Below are positions 9,978 through 16,963 of a stretch of 64,000 nucleotides of DNA, one piece after another. Numbering within the stretch: position 1 is the stretch's first letter; each line of letters starts with the position of its first letter. A program made the translations under genes and the position numbers. The notes beneath the pieces are model-generated. The model had not been told where the DNA came from, searched no databases, and saw nothing but the letters and a program-made list of their open reading frames with translations. The stretch is from NCBI RefSeq assembly GCF_964204645.1, contig NC_134032.1, positions 4,614,916 through 4,678,915 of the forward strand, read 5' to 3'. Source of the DNA: Tubulanus polymorphus (Eukaryota; Nemertea; Palaeonemertea; Tubulaniformes; Tubulanidae).

Positions 9978-10312
9978 GCTTTGGCTATTTTAAATTCTTT
10001 AGAAACAGTCTGCCTGCAGCTATAGCACATTAAAATCTGTGGATTAGCCAAGATCTTGATGAATAGTATTTTTTTGCATTTAGAGCATGGCCTTTCTATA
10101 CTTCTCTCCGAGGTGTTCATGTACAGAGCCCGCGCCTCCGCCTGGGTCACCTTTCTGGAAGCCTTCTGAGGAACGTGACTCATTATGGGATTTCGGTTTT
10201 GGCGGTGAGGCAGTTCAAACAGACAATACCTACACACATACGATTTTTGGGTCAGGGTCATTGCCGCATGACATTCTTCGCAATATTCGCGCAGCTCATC
10301 GAAAGTCGCCAT
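9974..10312 (-). CDS. Two-zinc-ribbon protein, RNA polymerase RPB9-like
   Basis: 112 residues from the ATG at 10312 (the longer ORF to 10336 would need a GTG start). Two CxxC...CxxC modules: Cys 11, 14, 27 and 30 in the N-terminal ribbon, and PCSKC ... CYSC near residues 75-98. Two short zinc ribbons joined by a basic linker are the plan of RPB9 (and of TFIIS-related) subunits of eukaryotic and large-virus RNA polymerases. The size suits RPB9, and the block also carries an RPB2-like gene. The C-terminal ribbon lacks an obvious RSADE-type acidic loop, which argues against TFIIS. The stop overlaps the primase-helicase start by four bases. Confidence 0.55.
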   Translation of the reverse strand: MATFDELREYCEECHAAMTLTQKSYVCRYCLFELPHRQNRNPIMSHVPQKASRKVTQAEARALYMNTSERSIERPCSKCKKILFIKILANPQILMCYSCRQTVSKEFKIAKA

Positions 10313-10423
10313 GGCCCCTTTTAAAAAAGTATTCACAAATTTTATCTAATAGTAATATTCGAACTATAGATGACGTAAACGACTTCTTGCGAAATTCAGT
10401 AGAAGCGCGGATCTGTGCCAATT

Positions 10424-10804
10424 ATGCTCGACATTAACAACCCCGAAACTTGCGTGTGCTTGACTATTTTATGTGTCTTGATCGTCATCGTGGTGGTCCT
10501 GGCCGTGCTTTTTAAAAAGACCAAAGACGCCGCGCTCTCCAAAGACGCGCTCAATGCATTTAATAAGGCACAGACAACGATGATCATGCAGCAAGCAGGG
10601 ACCTCTCCCCCCGAAACCGATCGATTCGGCACGATGATCAAAAAGAGACATAAAGCGCCTGACGGCCCGCTGGCCTTCCATCAAATAAAGGAAGATGAGA
10701 TGGGCAACGCCACTCTGATTCCCCTCGACGGAGGAGATCTCCCCAAGCCCAAGCGCAAAAACAAGCGCAAAATCGCAGAATTGCCCTCAGAGCTCCTCGA
10801 ATAA
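10424..10804 (+). CDS. Small single-pass membrane protein
   Basis: 126 residues from the ATG at 10424. One strong hydrophobic segment at about residues 9-31 (CLTILCVLIVIVVVLAVLF) is followed by KKTK and a hydrophilic tail rich in Lys near the end (KPKRKNKRK). The tail would face the cytoplasm or virion interior (N-out, positive-inside). No signal peptidase site is obvious. Family not recognised; a virion envelope or inner-membrane protein is the likeliest role. A T11 run lies 57 bases after the stop. Confidence 0.6.
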   Translation: MLDINNPETCVCLTILCVLIVIVVVLAVLFKKTKDAALSKDALNAFNKAQTTMIMQQAGTSPPETDRFGTMIKKRHKAPDGPLAFHQIKEDEMGNATLIPLDGGDLPKPKRKNKRKIAELPSELLE

Positions 10805-10860
10805 GGCCCTGCCCTACCTCGATATCGCGCCGTCATGGGGATCTCAAGTGGGCGTTATTA

Positions 10861-10871
10861 TTTTTTTTTTT
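10861..10871 (+). terminator. T11 run between viral genes
   Basis: Eleven T on the + strand downstream of the membrane-protein gene and just before the next + gene (ATG at 10889). Similar runs occur in most gaps of the viral block. In asfarviruses runs of seven or more T mark 3' ends of early transcripts; assignment here is by analogy. Confidence 0.45.
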
Positions 10872-10888
10872 GTTATTAGAGTATCAGG

Positions 10889-11683
10889 ATGGCCGACAAC
10901 ATCCAAAATCTGATCAGGGCCTGCAAAAGCATTGTGAATCAAATAACCTCTTTTATCATTGGCGCAATTAACACCTATGAAATCAGCGACAAGAGAATCG
11001 ACTTTTCCTTCTATTTTTCTTTTTGCGGGACGATGAATATCTTGATTAGGAACTTGAGAGAGATAGGTATTGAGATAGGCTCCAGGCTCCAACATAATGA
11101 ACCGACCAGGGCCTCCGCAGCCGACATAGAAAACGCATACATGATCAGCGGATCTGCCGATTATAATTATCAGTACGTCCTCCGCGCCTTTGAGTCCAGC
11201 ATCGCGCTCAATAAAAACTACACCTTCATGGGGATAGGAACCATTGCAGCTATTAATTCCCAACTATTCTCAATACGACATGCCATGAAGAAAAATCTCT
11301 CTAACAGCATGATAAAAAGCAGCCATGAAAACATGATCCCTGCGCCTTTTATGAAAATGAGATACCCTCTTATTGTTGCGGGTCAGGGCCCATCGCTGCC
11401 CCCGGTCAGCCCGTTCACGATCAGCACTAAAAATGACACTTTAGGCCCTATTGTTGCGGATCCAAGGCCATTTGTGCCTCCGATTAGCCCGTTCACGATC
11501 AGCACTAAAAATGACACTTTAGGCCCTATTGTTGCGGATCCAAGGCCATTGGTGCCCCCGATTGACCCGCTGTCGGGAAGCAATAAGAGCGGACCGTCCA
11601 GAGGCAGCGAGGAAGACGATCTCAGGGCATTTGGAATGCTCACCAATCGCACCGAGTCGCCGACGCCTGTACCCCTCCCCTAA
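10889..11683 (+). CDS. Unknown 264-aa viral protein with a Pro-rich 26-residue tandem repeat
   Basis: Residues 1-155 are predicted mostly helical with no family I recognise; they resemble in general layout (N-terminal amphipathic helices, short acidic linkers) the small proteins encoded further right. The C-terminal 90 residues are low-complexity and Pro/Ser/Thr-rich. They contain a near-perfect duplication of 26 residues (78 bp period, first copy from about 11409, second from about 11487) with the core SPFTISTKNDTLGP, and the start of a third copy. Such a tail is likely disordered. The two copies are almost identical in DNA, so the duplication is recent or homogenised. Confidence 0.55.
   Translation: MADNIQNLIRACKSIVNQITSFIIGAINTYEISDKRIDFSFYFSFCGTMNILIRNLREIGIEIGSRLQHNEPTRASAADIENAYMISGSADYNYQYVLRAFESSIALNKNYTFMGIGTIAAINSQLFSIRHAMKKNLSNSMIKSSHENMIPAPFMKMRYPLIVAGQGPSLPPVSPFTISTKNDTLGPIVADPRPFVPPISPFTISTKNDTLGPIVADPRPLVPPIDPLSGSNKSGPSRGSEEDDLRAFGMLTNRTESPTPVPLP
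11409..11564 (+). repeat. Two in-frame 78-bp tandem repeats within the 264-aa gene
   Basis: CCGTTCACGATCAGCACT recurs with period 78 bp, which keeps the reading frame (26 codons). The copies differ at few positions and a partial third copy follows. Confidence 0.85.
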
Positions 11684-11757
11684 GCATTGACAGAATTCCC
11701 CACAAATATTTAAAGCGCATAATAAGAAGCCCTGATCATCATACTCAACAGGTATAC

Positions 11758-11788
11758 AAAAAAAAAAAAAGGCAGCACCCCTTTTTTT
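11758..11788. terminator. A13 and T7 runs in the gap after the repeat protein
   Basis: A13 at 11758-11770 and T7 at 11782-11788 lie in the 263-base gap between the 264-aa gene and the next + gene. The T7 could end transcripts from the left; the A-run would act on the other strand, where no gene is seen. Confidence 0.35.
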
Positions 11789-11913
11789 ATCGTGAGATCG
11801 GGATGCGGCGATTATGCATTTAAAAGGGGCCGATCGCGGCTTTTGCGCCCTGCCCTGCAAGGATGGCTATCGGGTCAGGCGCTTTCCCTTCGCGCTAGTG
11901 GGCTATTATCGTT

Positions 11914-11936
11914 TTGCATTTAATGGGTATATATAG
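11914..11936 (+). promoter_or_regulatory. TTGCATTTAA plus TATATATAG promoter-like element
   Basis: TTGCATTTAA at 11914-11923 followed by GGTATATATAG lies just upstream of the ATG at 11947. TGCATTTAAA at 12468-12477 and GGCATTTATTTAAATA at 14318-14333 stand in the same position before two further small genes, suggesting a shared promoter motif. Confidence 0.45.
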
Positions 11937-11946
11937 ACTGTTTATT

Positions 11947-12279
11947 ATGGGGGACACGCGAATGGCTGCTTTTTTACGCGCCTGGGAAAAGTCCCTGGCT
12001 AACGTGCGGTTGGCTCGAGATGCGATCGTCCAGGATGGGCGCCCCACCTGCTTCGCCGACCTCAAACCGTATATAGAGCGAAAGAAAACCGCAGACAACG
12101 CCCTGATATGGCTTTTATATTGTCTACACGATGCAAACGAGTATCAAACTTCTGAGCAACTGGCTTACTACCGGGGAGTTTTTGGAGCTGTTGAAAAGGA
12201 CCTCTCTAATGTCATAAAGAGCGCAAAAAAGGGCTTTACAGACGTCTATAACGACATCTGTGGGATCGCGCAGGAATAA
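11947..12279 (+). CDS. Small helical viral protein, member of a local family (a)
   Basis: 110 residues from the ATG at 11947; the frame is open further upstream but only through a promoter-like TATATATAG element. All-helical in appearance: an N-terminal amphipathic helix (AAFLRAWEKSLANVRLA), a short linker, then helices ALIWLLYCLHDAN and a C-terminal helix. The layout (helix of about 20, linker, hydrophobic helix with a LL-x3-N/D pattern, long C-terminal helix) is shared with the next three genes. No known domain recognised. It has its own promoter-like motif and a downstream T-run, so it is probably a monocistronic unit. Confidence 0.5.
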   Translation: MGDTRMAAFLRAWEKSLANVRLARDAIVQDGRPTCFADLKPYIERKKTADNALIWLLYCLHDANEYQTSEQLAYYRGVFGAVEKDLSNVIKSAKKGFTDVYNDICGIAQE

Positions 12280-12347
12280 TCAAGCGCAGTGGACATGTCA
12301 ACGGCCCCAGGGTTGTATCAGGCGCCTGCATGATGCTCTTCTTTTTG

Positions 12348-12354
12348 TTTTTTT
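12348..12354 (+). terminator. T7 run after small gene (a)
   Basis: TTTTTGTTTTTTT ends at 12354, 75 bases after the stop of the gene ending at 12279. It is followed by a GC-rich spacer containing CTTAGGCAGG and GGGGGCGCGCG, both echoed in the 13,460-13,525 spacer. Confidence 0.4.
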
Positions 12355-12467
12355 CGTCAGGGCGCCCTCGATGGCACTGGGCCCTTCTTAGGCAGGCCGC
12401 GATCGCATAAAGGGGAGGGGGCGCGCGATTCAAGAGATTCTGATTTTATAGATTCTTTGCTATCACT

Positions 12468-12477
12468 GCATTTAAAT
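12468..12477 (+). promoter_or_regulatory. TGCATTTAAA promoter-like motif before small gene (b)
   Basis: TGCATTTAAA lies eight bases upstream of the ATG at 12485, the same motif seen before the genes at 11947 and 14340. Confidence 0.45.
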
Positions 12478-12484
12478 TGTCACC

Positions 12485-12940
12485 ATGTTGGAATTCGAGT
12501 GTGAACATGACTATATTAACATGATACAATACCAATGCCGTCAGATGCACATCATTTTATGGGATGTAGAACAAGATCTTATGGGCACTTTTAAGAGCCC
12601 TCCCATCCCGGTAGAGGACAGGACCCTTGAAGAGGCGGTCGGGCTCTTAAATGATATTTGCCATATGAATGTCGGGAGAAAGTCCATAGCTTACGAGGAT
12701 AAAGGTATAGATTTCGAAGATGGCCGGATCAACTCAGTTATTCGCAGGTTGTACGTCGTATTGAGCTACACAAAGAAGCTGTATATCCTCGATGCCTTTG
12801 AGTTTCCTTGGAGTGAGATAGTGAAGGGTTATACAGGACGCCATCTTAGATATGCAGGCTGGCATAAGTCAAGGAGTTATCGGAGATTCCCAGGCATCAT
12901 GAACGCGCAGGAGAAAGCTCGCTATCATCGAGGCCATTAA
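12485..12940 (+). CDS. Small helical viral protein, local family (b)
   Basis: 151 residues, intact. An N-terminal helix with Cys/His (ECEHDYINMIQYQCRQMHIIL), a Pro-rich linker, then LEEAVGLLNDICHMN, which lines up with EGAMQLLQIINQANH of the next gene and FKKVIALVYAVESVY of the one after. The C-terminal 35 residues are rich in Arg, Tyr and Gly. Function not recognised. A family of divergent paralogues is inferred from spacing and helix pattern, not from high identity. Confidence 0.5.
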   Translation: MLEFECEHDYINMIQYQCRQMHIILWDVEQDLMGTFKSPPIPVEDRTLEEAVGLLNDICHMNVGRKSIAYEDKGIDFEDGRINSVIRRLYVVLSYTKKLYILDAFEFPWSEIVKGYTGRHLRYAGWHKSRSYRRFPGIMNAQEKARYHRGH

Positions 12941-12996
12941 ATTTCCTTGGAGTGAGCTAGCCCAGAGCCCTATTCATTCAGTTCTTCCATGCGCTC

Positions 12997-13004
12997 TTTT
13001 TTTT
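12997..13004 (+). terminator. T8 run after small gene (b)
   Basis: Eight T, 57 bases after the stop at 12940 and 60 bases before the next ATG; part of the regular T-run punctuation of this block. Confidence 0.4.
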
Positions 13005-13063
13005 AGGCGACGCGGCGATGAAAAGTTATTGTTTTAGCTTTGGCCTTTACTTACGGAAGTTTG

Positions 13064-13426
13064 ATGGCCGCGATGTCAAGCACCAGCAGCGTGGAGCGGT
13101 ACACGGCCCTAATCGAGAGCTGCTTTGAGGATGTAGTCTCTCTTATAGCCATCCTAACAAAGAACAGTGCAGACGATGCTGGGGCCCCTCCTGCCCCCAA
13201 AGAGAAAGATCGCTTAGAAGGCGCGATGCAGCTCTTACAGATAATTAACCAGGCCAATCATAAGTTAGATGCCCTTCTGCCCGACCTAGACCAAGTGAAA
13301 CAGCGCGCAGACAGGGCCAATGCTGCTCGGGCCACCCTCATAAGTTTGATACATCGCACTAAAATGGCGCATTTGCTCGAAGATCCTCGCTTCCCTCTGT
13401 TCAGCCAGGCGCAGGCCCAAGCATAG
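13064..13426 (+). CDS. Small helical viral protein, local family (c)
   Basis: 120 residues from the ATG at 13064 (a second ATG follows at 13073; the longer frame would need a TTG start). Helical throughout: SSVERYTALIESCFEDVVSL, an Ala/Pro linker (GAPPAPKEKD), EGAMQLLQIINQANHKLDAL, then a long basic helix. SSVERY matches SSIESW at the same place in the next gene, supporting common descent. No known domain; role unknown. Confidence 0.5.
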   Translation: MAAMSSTSSVERYTALIESCFEDVVSLIAILTKNSADDAGAPPAPKEKDRLEGAMQLLQIINQANHKLDALLPDLDQVKQRADRANAARATLISLIHRTKMAHLLEDPRFPLFSQAQAQA

Positions 13427-13451
13427 ACCAGTCTGTCATTATCCCCCTTTC

Positions 13452-13461
13452 TTTTTTTTTT
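13452..13461 (+). terminator. T10 run after small gene (c)
   Basis: Ten T, 26 bases downstream of the stop at 13426. Confidence 0.45.
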
Positions 13462-13585
13462 GTGCGGAAGTGAGGCGCTCTTAGGCAGGGACCTGATTCC
13501 GCGAAAAAAAAGAGAGGGGGCGCGCGGCCGCCATATAAAGAGGATTTTACCCAGGGGGCTTATAACTTTGGGAAAAATAGATACG

Positions 13586-14182
13586 ATGGCGGGGCATTCA
13601 TCTATAGAGTCCTGGAAGATCGTTTTGGCCCGATCCTGCACGGAGCTAGATGGCCTGCTGGCCCGCCTAGATTCTTCCATTGACCGCTCCCCTGAGGGTG
13701 CTCTTAATTACTCTGATAAGCACCTCTTTAAAAAGGTGATCGCCCTCGTATATGCAGTCGAAAGTGTGTATATAGAGCTGAAGGAAAACACTTCTGGGCA
13801 GGGAGAGGTGTTATTGGCCGCGGCCCTAAAGGGAACGCTGAAGAGACAGATCAAAGCCCTCGCAATGCGCGCGAGCAGCCCTGATTTGATTAAGGGGCAT
13901 GGGCCCATTTTTGATGATGTGCAAGACGGCGAGCTTATCGCCTTGTATCTAAAACAGCACGAGCCCCAGATCGAAGAATGCGACTGGCCCACGCCCGCAT
14001 CCTTGAGAAGGCGCGCGAAAGTGGATTGCTTACTGAAAGACGCTGATACCTTTTTCGCCACAGTGCGCCACTATCCTGGCGAGCTAAAAGACGAGATTGT
14101 AAAAGGGATTCTGACCTGCACCTTGCCCATGCCCAAGCTTACAAAACAAAATAAATCAGATACAAATGAATCAGGCATCTAA
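13586..14182 (+). CDS. Small helical viral protein, local family (d), longest member
   Basis: 198 residues from the ATG at 13586. A TATAAAG element at 13534-13540 lies about 50 bases upstream, so the longer open frame (which would need GTG) is rejected. The first 100 residues follow the family plan: SSIESWKIVLARSCTELDGLL, an acidic linker, FKKVIALVYAVESVYIEL. An extra C-terminal half contains IEECDWPTPASLRRRAKVDCLL and ends in a Lys/Asn-rich tail. Not recognised as any known family. Confidence 0.5.
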   Translation: MAGHSSIESWKIVLARSCTELDGLLARLDSSIDRSPEGALNYSDKHLFKKVIALVYAVESVYIELKENTSGQGEVLLAAALKGTLKRQIKALAMRASSPDLIKGHGPIFDDVQDGELIALYLKQHEPQIEECDWPTPASLRRRAKVDCLLKDADTFFATVRHYPGELKDEIVKGILTCTLPMPKLTKQNKSDTNESGI

Positions 14183-14256
14183 TGGGCGATGAGATTCCTG
14201 CCCGCTTTAGCAGAGCCCTTTCATGCGCCGGGCTTCCATGGGAGGGGGTTCTTATG

Positions 14257-14264
14257 TTTTTTTT
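14257..14264 (+). terminator. T8 run after small gene (d)
   Basis: Eight T, 75 bases after the stop at 14182, followed by a GC-rich spacer and then the promoter-like motif of the next gene. Confidence 0.4.
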
Positions 14265-14317
14265 ATCTCCTAGCGGAAGGGGGCGCCCCCACAATTAATA
14301 GTTTATAGACATTCTTT

Positions 14318-14333
14318 GGCATTTATTTAAATA
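14318..14333 (+). promoter_or_regulatory. GGCATTTATTTAAATA promoter-like motif
   Basis: An AT-rich block containing GCATTTA seven bases before the ATG at 14340, matching the motif before the genes at 11947 and 12485. Confidence 0.45.
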
Positions 14334-14339
14334 GGCGCG

Positions 14340-14795
14340 ATGGAGCTTTCATCTGATAAAGGGAAATGGGCGACGCTGTATCGCATATGTGGTTTTAAGC
14401 TAATGCACTGCCTAGACGTTTTTCGCGCCTTCAGAAGAGACTACTACACCTATCTTCCTATGGATTTAAAGAAACCAGCCCTCATCCAAATGATAAACCT
14501 CGTAAACGTCATGCATGAGGTGATTCAGGTAATGAAGGAAGAGATGGGTCAGCATAGGCCGATGAGCAGCATTGAAAGACAGTGGCGGCAGGATCAGCGA
14601 TCGCTTTTGCGGGACCTAGCGAGTGCAGGCATGCTGGACATGCAAAAAGAGCATCCAATTATTGATATCGAGGGGTGCAGGTCTGGCTTTGGCGGGGAAG
14701 GGCATGACTGGCGCCGGCCGGCTTGGGGTGGTGGCTACCTACATCACGAACTCGGCGAAGCAGAAGGCTGCCCTCTTTATGCTAAGTACCTATAA
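14340..14795 (+). CDS. Small viral protein, local family (e)
   Basis: 151 residues. Helix WATLYRICGFKLMHCLDVFR, linker, helix ALIQMINLVNVMHEVIQVMKEE, then a basic helix (RQWRQDQRSLLRDL), the same three-helix order as the four preceding genes. The last 45 residues are Gly/Trp/His-rich and probably unstructured. No known domain. It ends the rightward array; the next gene runs leftward from 15903. Confidence 0.5.
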   Translation: MELSSDKGKWATLYRICGFKLMHCLDVFRAFRRDYYTYLPMDLKKPALIQMINLVNVMHEVIQVMKEEMGQHRPMSSIERQWRQDQRSLLRDLASAGMLDMQKEHPIIDIEGCRSGFGGEGHDWRRPAWGGGYLHHELGEAEGCPLYAKYL

Positions 14796-14867
14796 ATAAG
14801 CGCAGGGCCACCGCAAAATATCTAAGAGAGGGGCGCCTGACTGCAGCAGTCCTCCGATGCTTTAAAC

Positions 14868-14876
14868 TTTTTTTTT
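14868..14876 (+). terminator. T9 run between convergent genes
   Basis: Nine T in the gap between the + gene ending at 14795 and the - gene ending at 14929; an A8 run at about 14913-14920 faces the other way, so each direction has its own T-run. Confidence 0.45.
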
Positions 14877-14928
14877 GCCCTTTGCCTTTTTGGGCCCCTG
14901 CGCCGATTGTGCAAAAAAAAGGCATATG

Positions 14929-15903
14929 CTATAAGTGTATCTCAAGGGCCCCATCCTCTGCGAGCACAGAAACGAGCGCTATTGCATCCCTGCAGGCCTG
15001 GCAGTCCTCTCTGTAGACATCATCAGGCACATGCTTAAATTCGCAGATGAAGTCTTTGTGGGCGAGATTCTCTGTCGGGCGAGCTGCTAGATTGAAAATG
15101 GTAATCGGCGGGCTGTGAGGCATGTGCAAGAGATGACTAACCAGCAAAGCCCAACCCGTGCCAATGATGGCGCTCACCCCCCTGTCCTGAAATTCGCGGA
15201 AAAGGGCTAGGGCGCCTTTGTCAGGAACTGTCAGGTGCCAGACCATAGAGGTAATGTAGATCGACTGCAACTCAGGCGCCGTATAATCGACGTGATCGTC
15301 GCAGAGAGTCATGTACAGGTGCCGGTCAATGAGTATGCTTTTGCTGTGCGATGTCAGGCGCCGCGCATAAGGTCTAAGAGTGCTCTGGCACATATAATAA
15401 GAGCAGCAGCCTGGCAAAACGCGCACGCGGCCGCTTAAGTGCGGAGAAGAGACTATTACCTCGCAGATCAGTACTGGCGATTTGTCGAAAAAGCGCGGAT
15501 TGCTTTGCAAAATGATTGTTATGCCTTTGCTCTTGCACTCGTCTATAAACTCGAGCAGGTGGTTGCCATGTTTATTGGCGAGCCTGACATAGTCTTGGTG
15601 GCTGTTGTTGTCTTTGAGGTGCCCATCATAGAATAGTAAATCAGCCACAATAAATGTGTCATACTCTTTTAGGGCCTTAGTCGCAATGGTGTTGCTGAGA
15701 TTCTCGAGGGAAAAAATAGGGATTATGTCCATAGAAGGGAAAAAATTGGGTGCAAGAGAGTGCTCAGCCCTGCTATTAAAGCTGACTTGAATATCGGCAG
15801 GTACGATATACGCACCATTTAATTTTTTATTTCTCTGCATTAATGATTGAATGTGTTTAGTCTTGCCGCAACACATCGGCCCAACAAACATTGAAACTGC
15901 CAT
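14929..15903 (-). CDS. Thymidine-kinase-like P-loop protein
   Basis: 324 residues from the ATG at 15903 (an ATG at 15924 would add seven). The start MAVSMFVGPMCCGKT carries the P-loop of type II thymidine kinases (GPMxSGKT). A strand YDTFIVADLLFYD sits where the family has IGIDEAQFF; then GITIILQSNPRFFDKSP matches the strand and loop after it, and CCSYYMCQ...ARRL may be the zinc lasso. Odd points: the catalytic Glu of DE-x-QF is not visible, and an extra 110-residue C-terminal part is present, so the protein may not be an active thymidine kinase. The start codon overlaps that of the divergent gene in a shared CATG. Confidence 0.6.
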   Translation of the reverse strand: MAVSMFVGPMCCGKTKHIQSLMQRNKKLNGAYIVPADIQVSFNSRAEHSLAPNFFPSMDIIPIFSLENLSNTIATKALKEYDTFIVADLLFYDGHLKDNNSHQDYVRLANKHGNHLLEFIDECKSKGITIILQSNPRFFDKSPVLICEVIVSSPHLSGRVRVLPGCCSYYMCQSTLRPYARRLTSHSKSILIDRHLYMTLCDDHVDYTAPELQSIYITSMVWHLTVPDKGALALFREFQDRGVSAIIGTGWALLVSHLLHMPHSPPITIFNLAARPTENLAHKDFICEFKHVPDDVYREDCQACRDAIALVSVLAEDGALEIHL

Positions 15904-16147
15904 GGCTAACAGTAGTGGAAACATTAATACTCACCTGGCCGATATTGCAGACAAATACAAAAGCCAATTAGAGTCATTTACTCATGAAGATTACGATCAA
16001 AAACTCAATTCTCTCCCCGAGTGCGCCTTAGCAGAATCGATCCGTTGCCTATCTCAGCAGGCGCTGTCCTCATTTTCAACGAGCAGTGTAGGCAGCTCTG
16101 ACATCCAAACTAGCACAAAATCGAGATCGCGCTCAGATGTCCAGTGA
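15902..16147 (+). CDS. Small viral protein, Ser-rich C-terminus
   Basis: 81 residues from the ATG at 15902. The upstream in-frame ATG at 15851 would read the antisense of the kinase P-loop and is unlikely. Helical N-terminal half (LADIADKYKSQLESF), then a Ser-rich tail (ALSSFSTSSVGSS) ending in Arg/Ser. Divergent from, and overlapping the start of, the TK-like gene; its stop overlaps the next gene by 11 bases. Function unknown. Confidence 0.5.
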   Translation: MANSSGNINTHLADIADKYKSQLESFTHEDYDQKLNSLPECALAESIRCLSQQALSSFSTSSVGSSDIQTSTKSRSRSDVQ

Positions 16148-16403
16148 TCCCAAAGCGCTCGAGGCCTTAAAAGACATGTCTCCTGGGGATTGCCTTACTA
16201 CCATTAAAATCGCCTGGGACCAGTGTCATCCTTTGATGGCAGATGCGGCGATTGCGCAAGTAAACACAATTCTGCATGATTTTCGCAATAATTGTGTAGA
16301 CATGCCCAATCTCCCTCTGCAACTTCAGATTATAAGCGAAGCTGCCCAGCAAGTCGAGCAAAAGGCGCATAATCCCCCAGTGGCTGCTGAAAAAAAAAAA
16401 TAA
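16137..16403 (+). CDS. Small helical viral protein
   Basis: 88 residues from the ATG at 16137, overlapping the previous stop by 11 bases, so probably translated from the same message. Predicted three-helix protein (KALEALKDM, LTTIKIAWDQC, LQIISEAAQQVEQK) ending in a Lys run encoded by A11 at 16390-16400. That A-run may be prone to length errors, so the exact end is uncertain. Family not recognised. Confidence 0.5.
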   Translation: MSSDPKALEALKDMSPGDCLTTIKIAWDQCHPLMADAAIAQVNTILHDFRNNCVDMPNLPLQLQIISEAAQQVEQKAHNPPVAAEKKK

Positions 16404-16411
16404 CCTACCCC

Positions 16412-16419
16412 TTTTTTTT
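16412..16419 (+). terminator. T8 run after the 88-aa gene
   Basis: Eight T nine bases after the stop at 16403, in the short gap before the convergent membrane-protein gene. Confidence 0.45.
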
Positions 16420-16455
16420 GCGCCTCGGCCGATAGAGAAAAAAAGCACCCCCTGC

Positions 16456-16902
16456 TCATCCCTGGAAGGCAGGGCTGGCCCAAGGCAAGACAGCCGACAT
16501 CAGCGCAATCCTAGTATTACTAATATTCGGCCGAGTCCCTGCCCTTTTTAAATTTGGAACAGGCGCCTTTGCGGGATCGCTGAGATTGGTGGGTGGCCGT
16601 TTGCGATTTTCATCGGCTATCAGCGCCTTTGACAAGATGGGCTTGCCCCCTGCGCTTTGCTCCTTTGGCCCAATCTTTGCGGGTGGATCAGGGCCCTCTT
16701 TGTGGATCGTAGAGATCACGCCCTGGTTCCTCGGGGGCCCTGCGCCAAGGGGCCTGCGCGGGGGTGGGCCATTGTCGCGCAATAGGACTCTCTCTATTCC
16801 CTTGACAGTGACCATATTAATGATGCTGACTGTAACCAAGATCAGAATCATAAGAATTATGACCACAATGGCCGCGATCGCAGAATCACCTAGCTCATCC
16901 AT
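16456..16902 (-). CDS. Membrane protein with N-terminal anchor and Pro-rich tail
   Basis: 148 residues. Residues about 9-31 (AIAAIVVIILMILILVTVSII) form one strong membrane segment; the rest is Pro/Gly/Lys-rich and likely disordered (GPPPRRPLGAGPP, PTNLSDPAKAPVP). Same plan as the 10424 gene: short N-terminus, one anchor, basic tail. Probably a virion membrane protein; no family recognised. Divergent from the 396-aa gene, with the 61-base gap containing TTTTTTTTT and an AT-rich element. Confidence 0.6.
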   Translation of the reverse strand: MDELGDSAIAAIVVIILMILILVTVSIINMVTVKGIERVLLRDNGPPPRRPLGAGPPRNQGVISTIHKEGPDPPAKIGPKEQSAGGKPILSKALIADENRKRPPTNLSDPAKAPVPNLKRAGTRPNISNTRIALMSAVLPWASPAFQG

Positions 16903-16940
16903 TCTGGTCTATAATACAAAAAAGATCAGAGGCCTCGGGC

Positions 16941-16949
16941 TTTTTTTTT
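16941..16949 (+). terminator. T9 run just upstream of the 396-aa gene
   Basis: Nine T followed by CTTAAATAGG and the ATG at 16964. Because it lies between divergent genes it may be a promoter element rather than a terminator. Confidence 0.25.
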
Positions 16950-16963
16950 CTTAAATAGGAGAG

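Noticed and set aside
11383-11860. - strand ORFs over the repeat protein
   Set aside because: Shadow of the Pro-rich tandem repeat; the + frame has the proper start, T-run context and protein-like composition.
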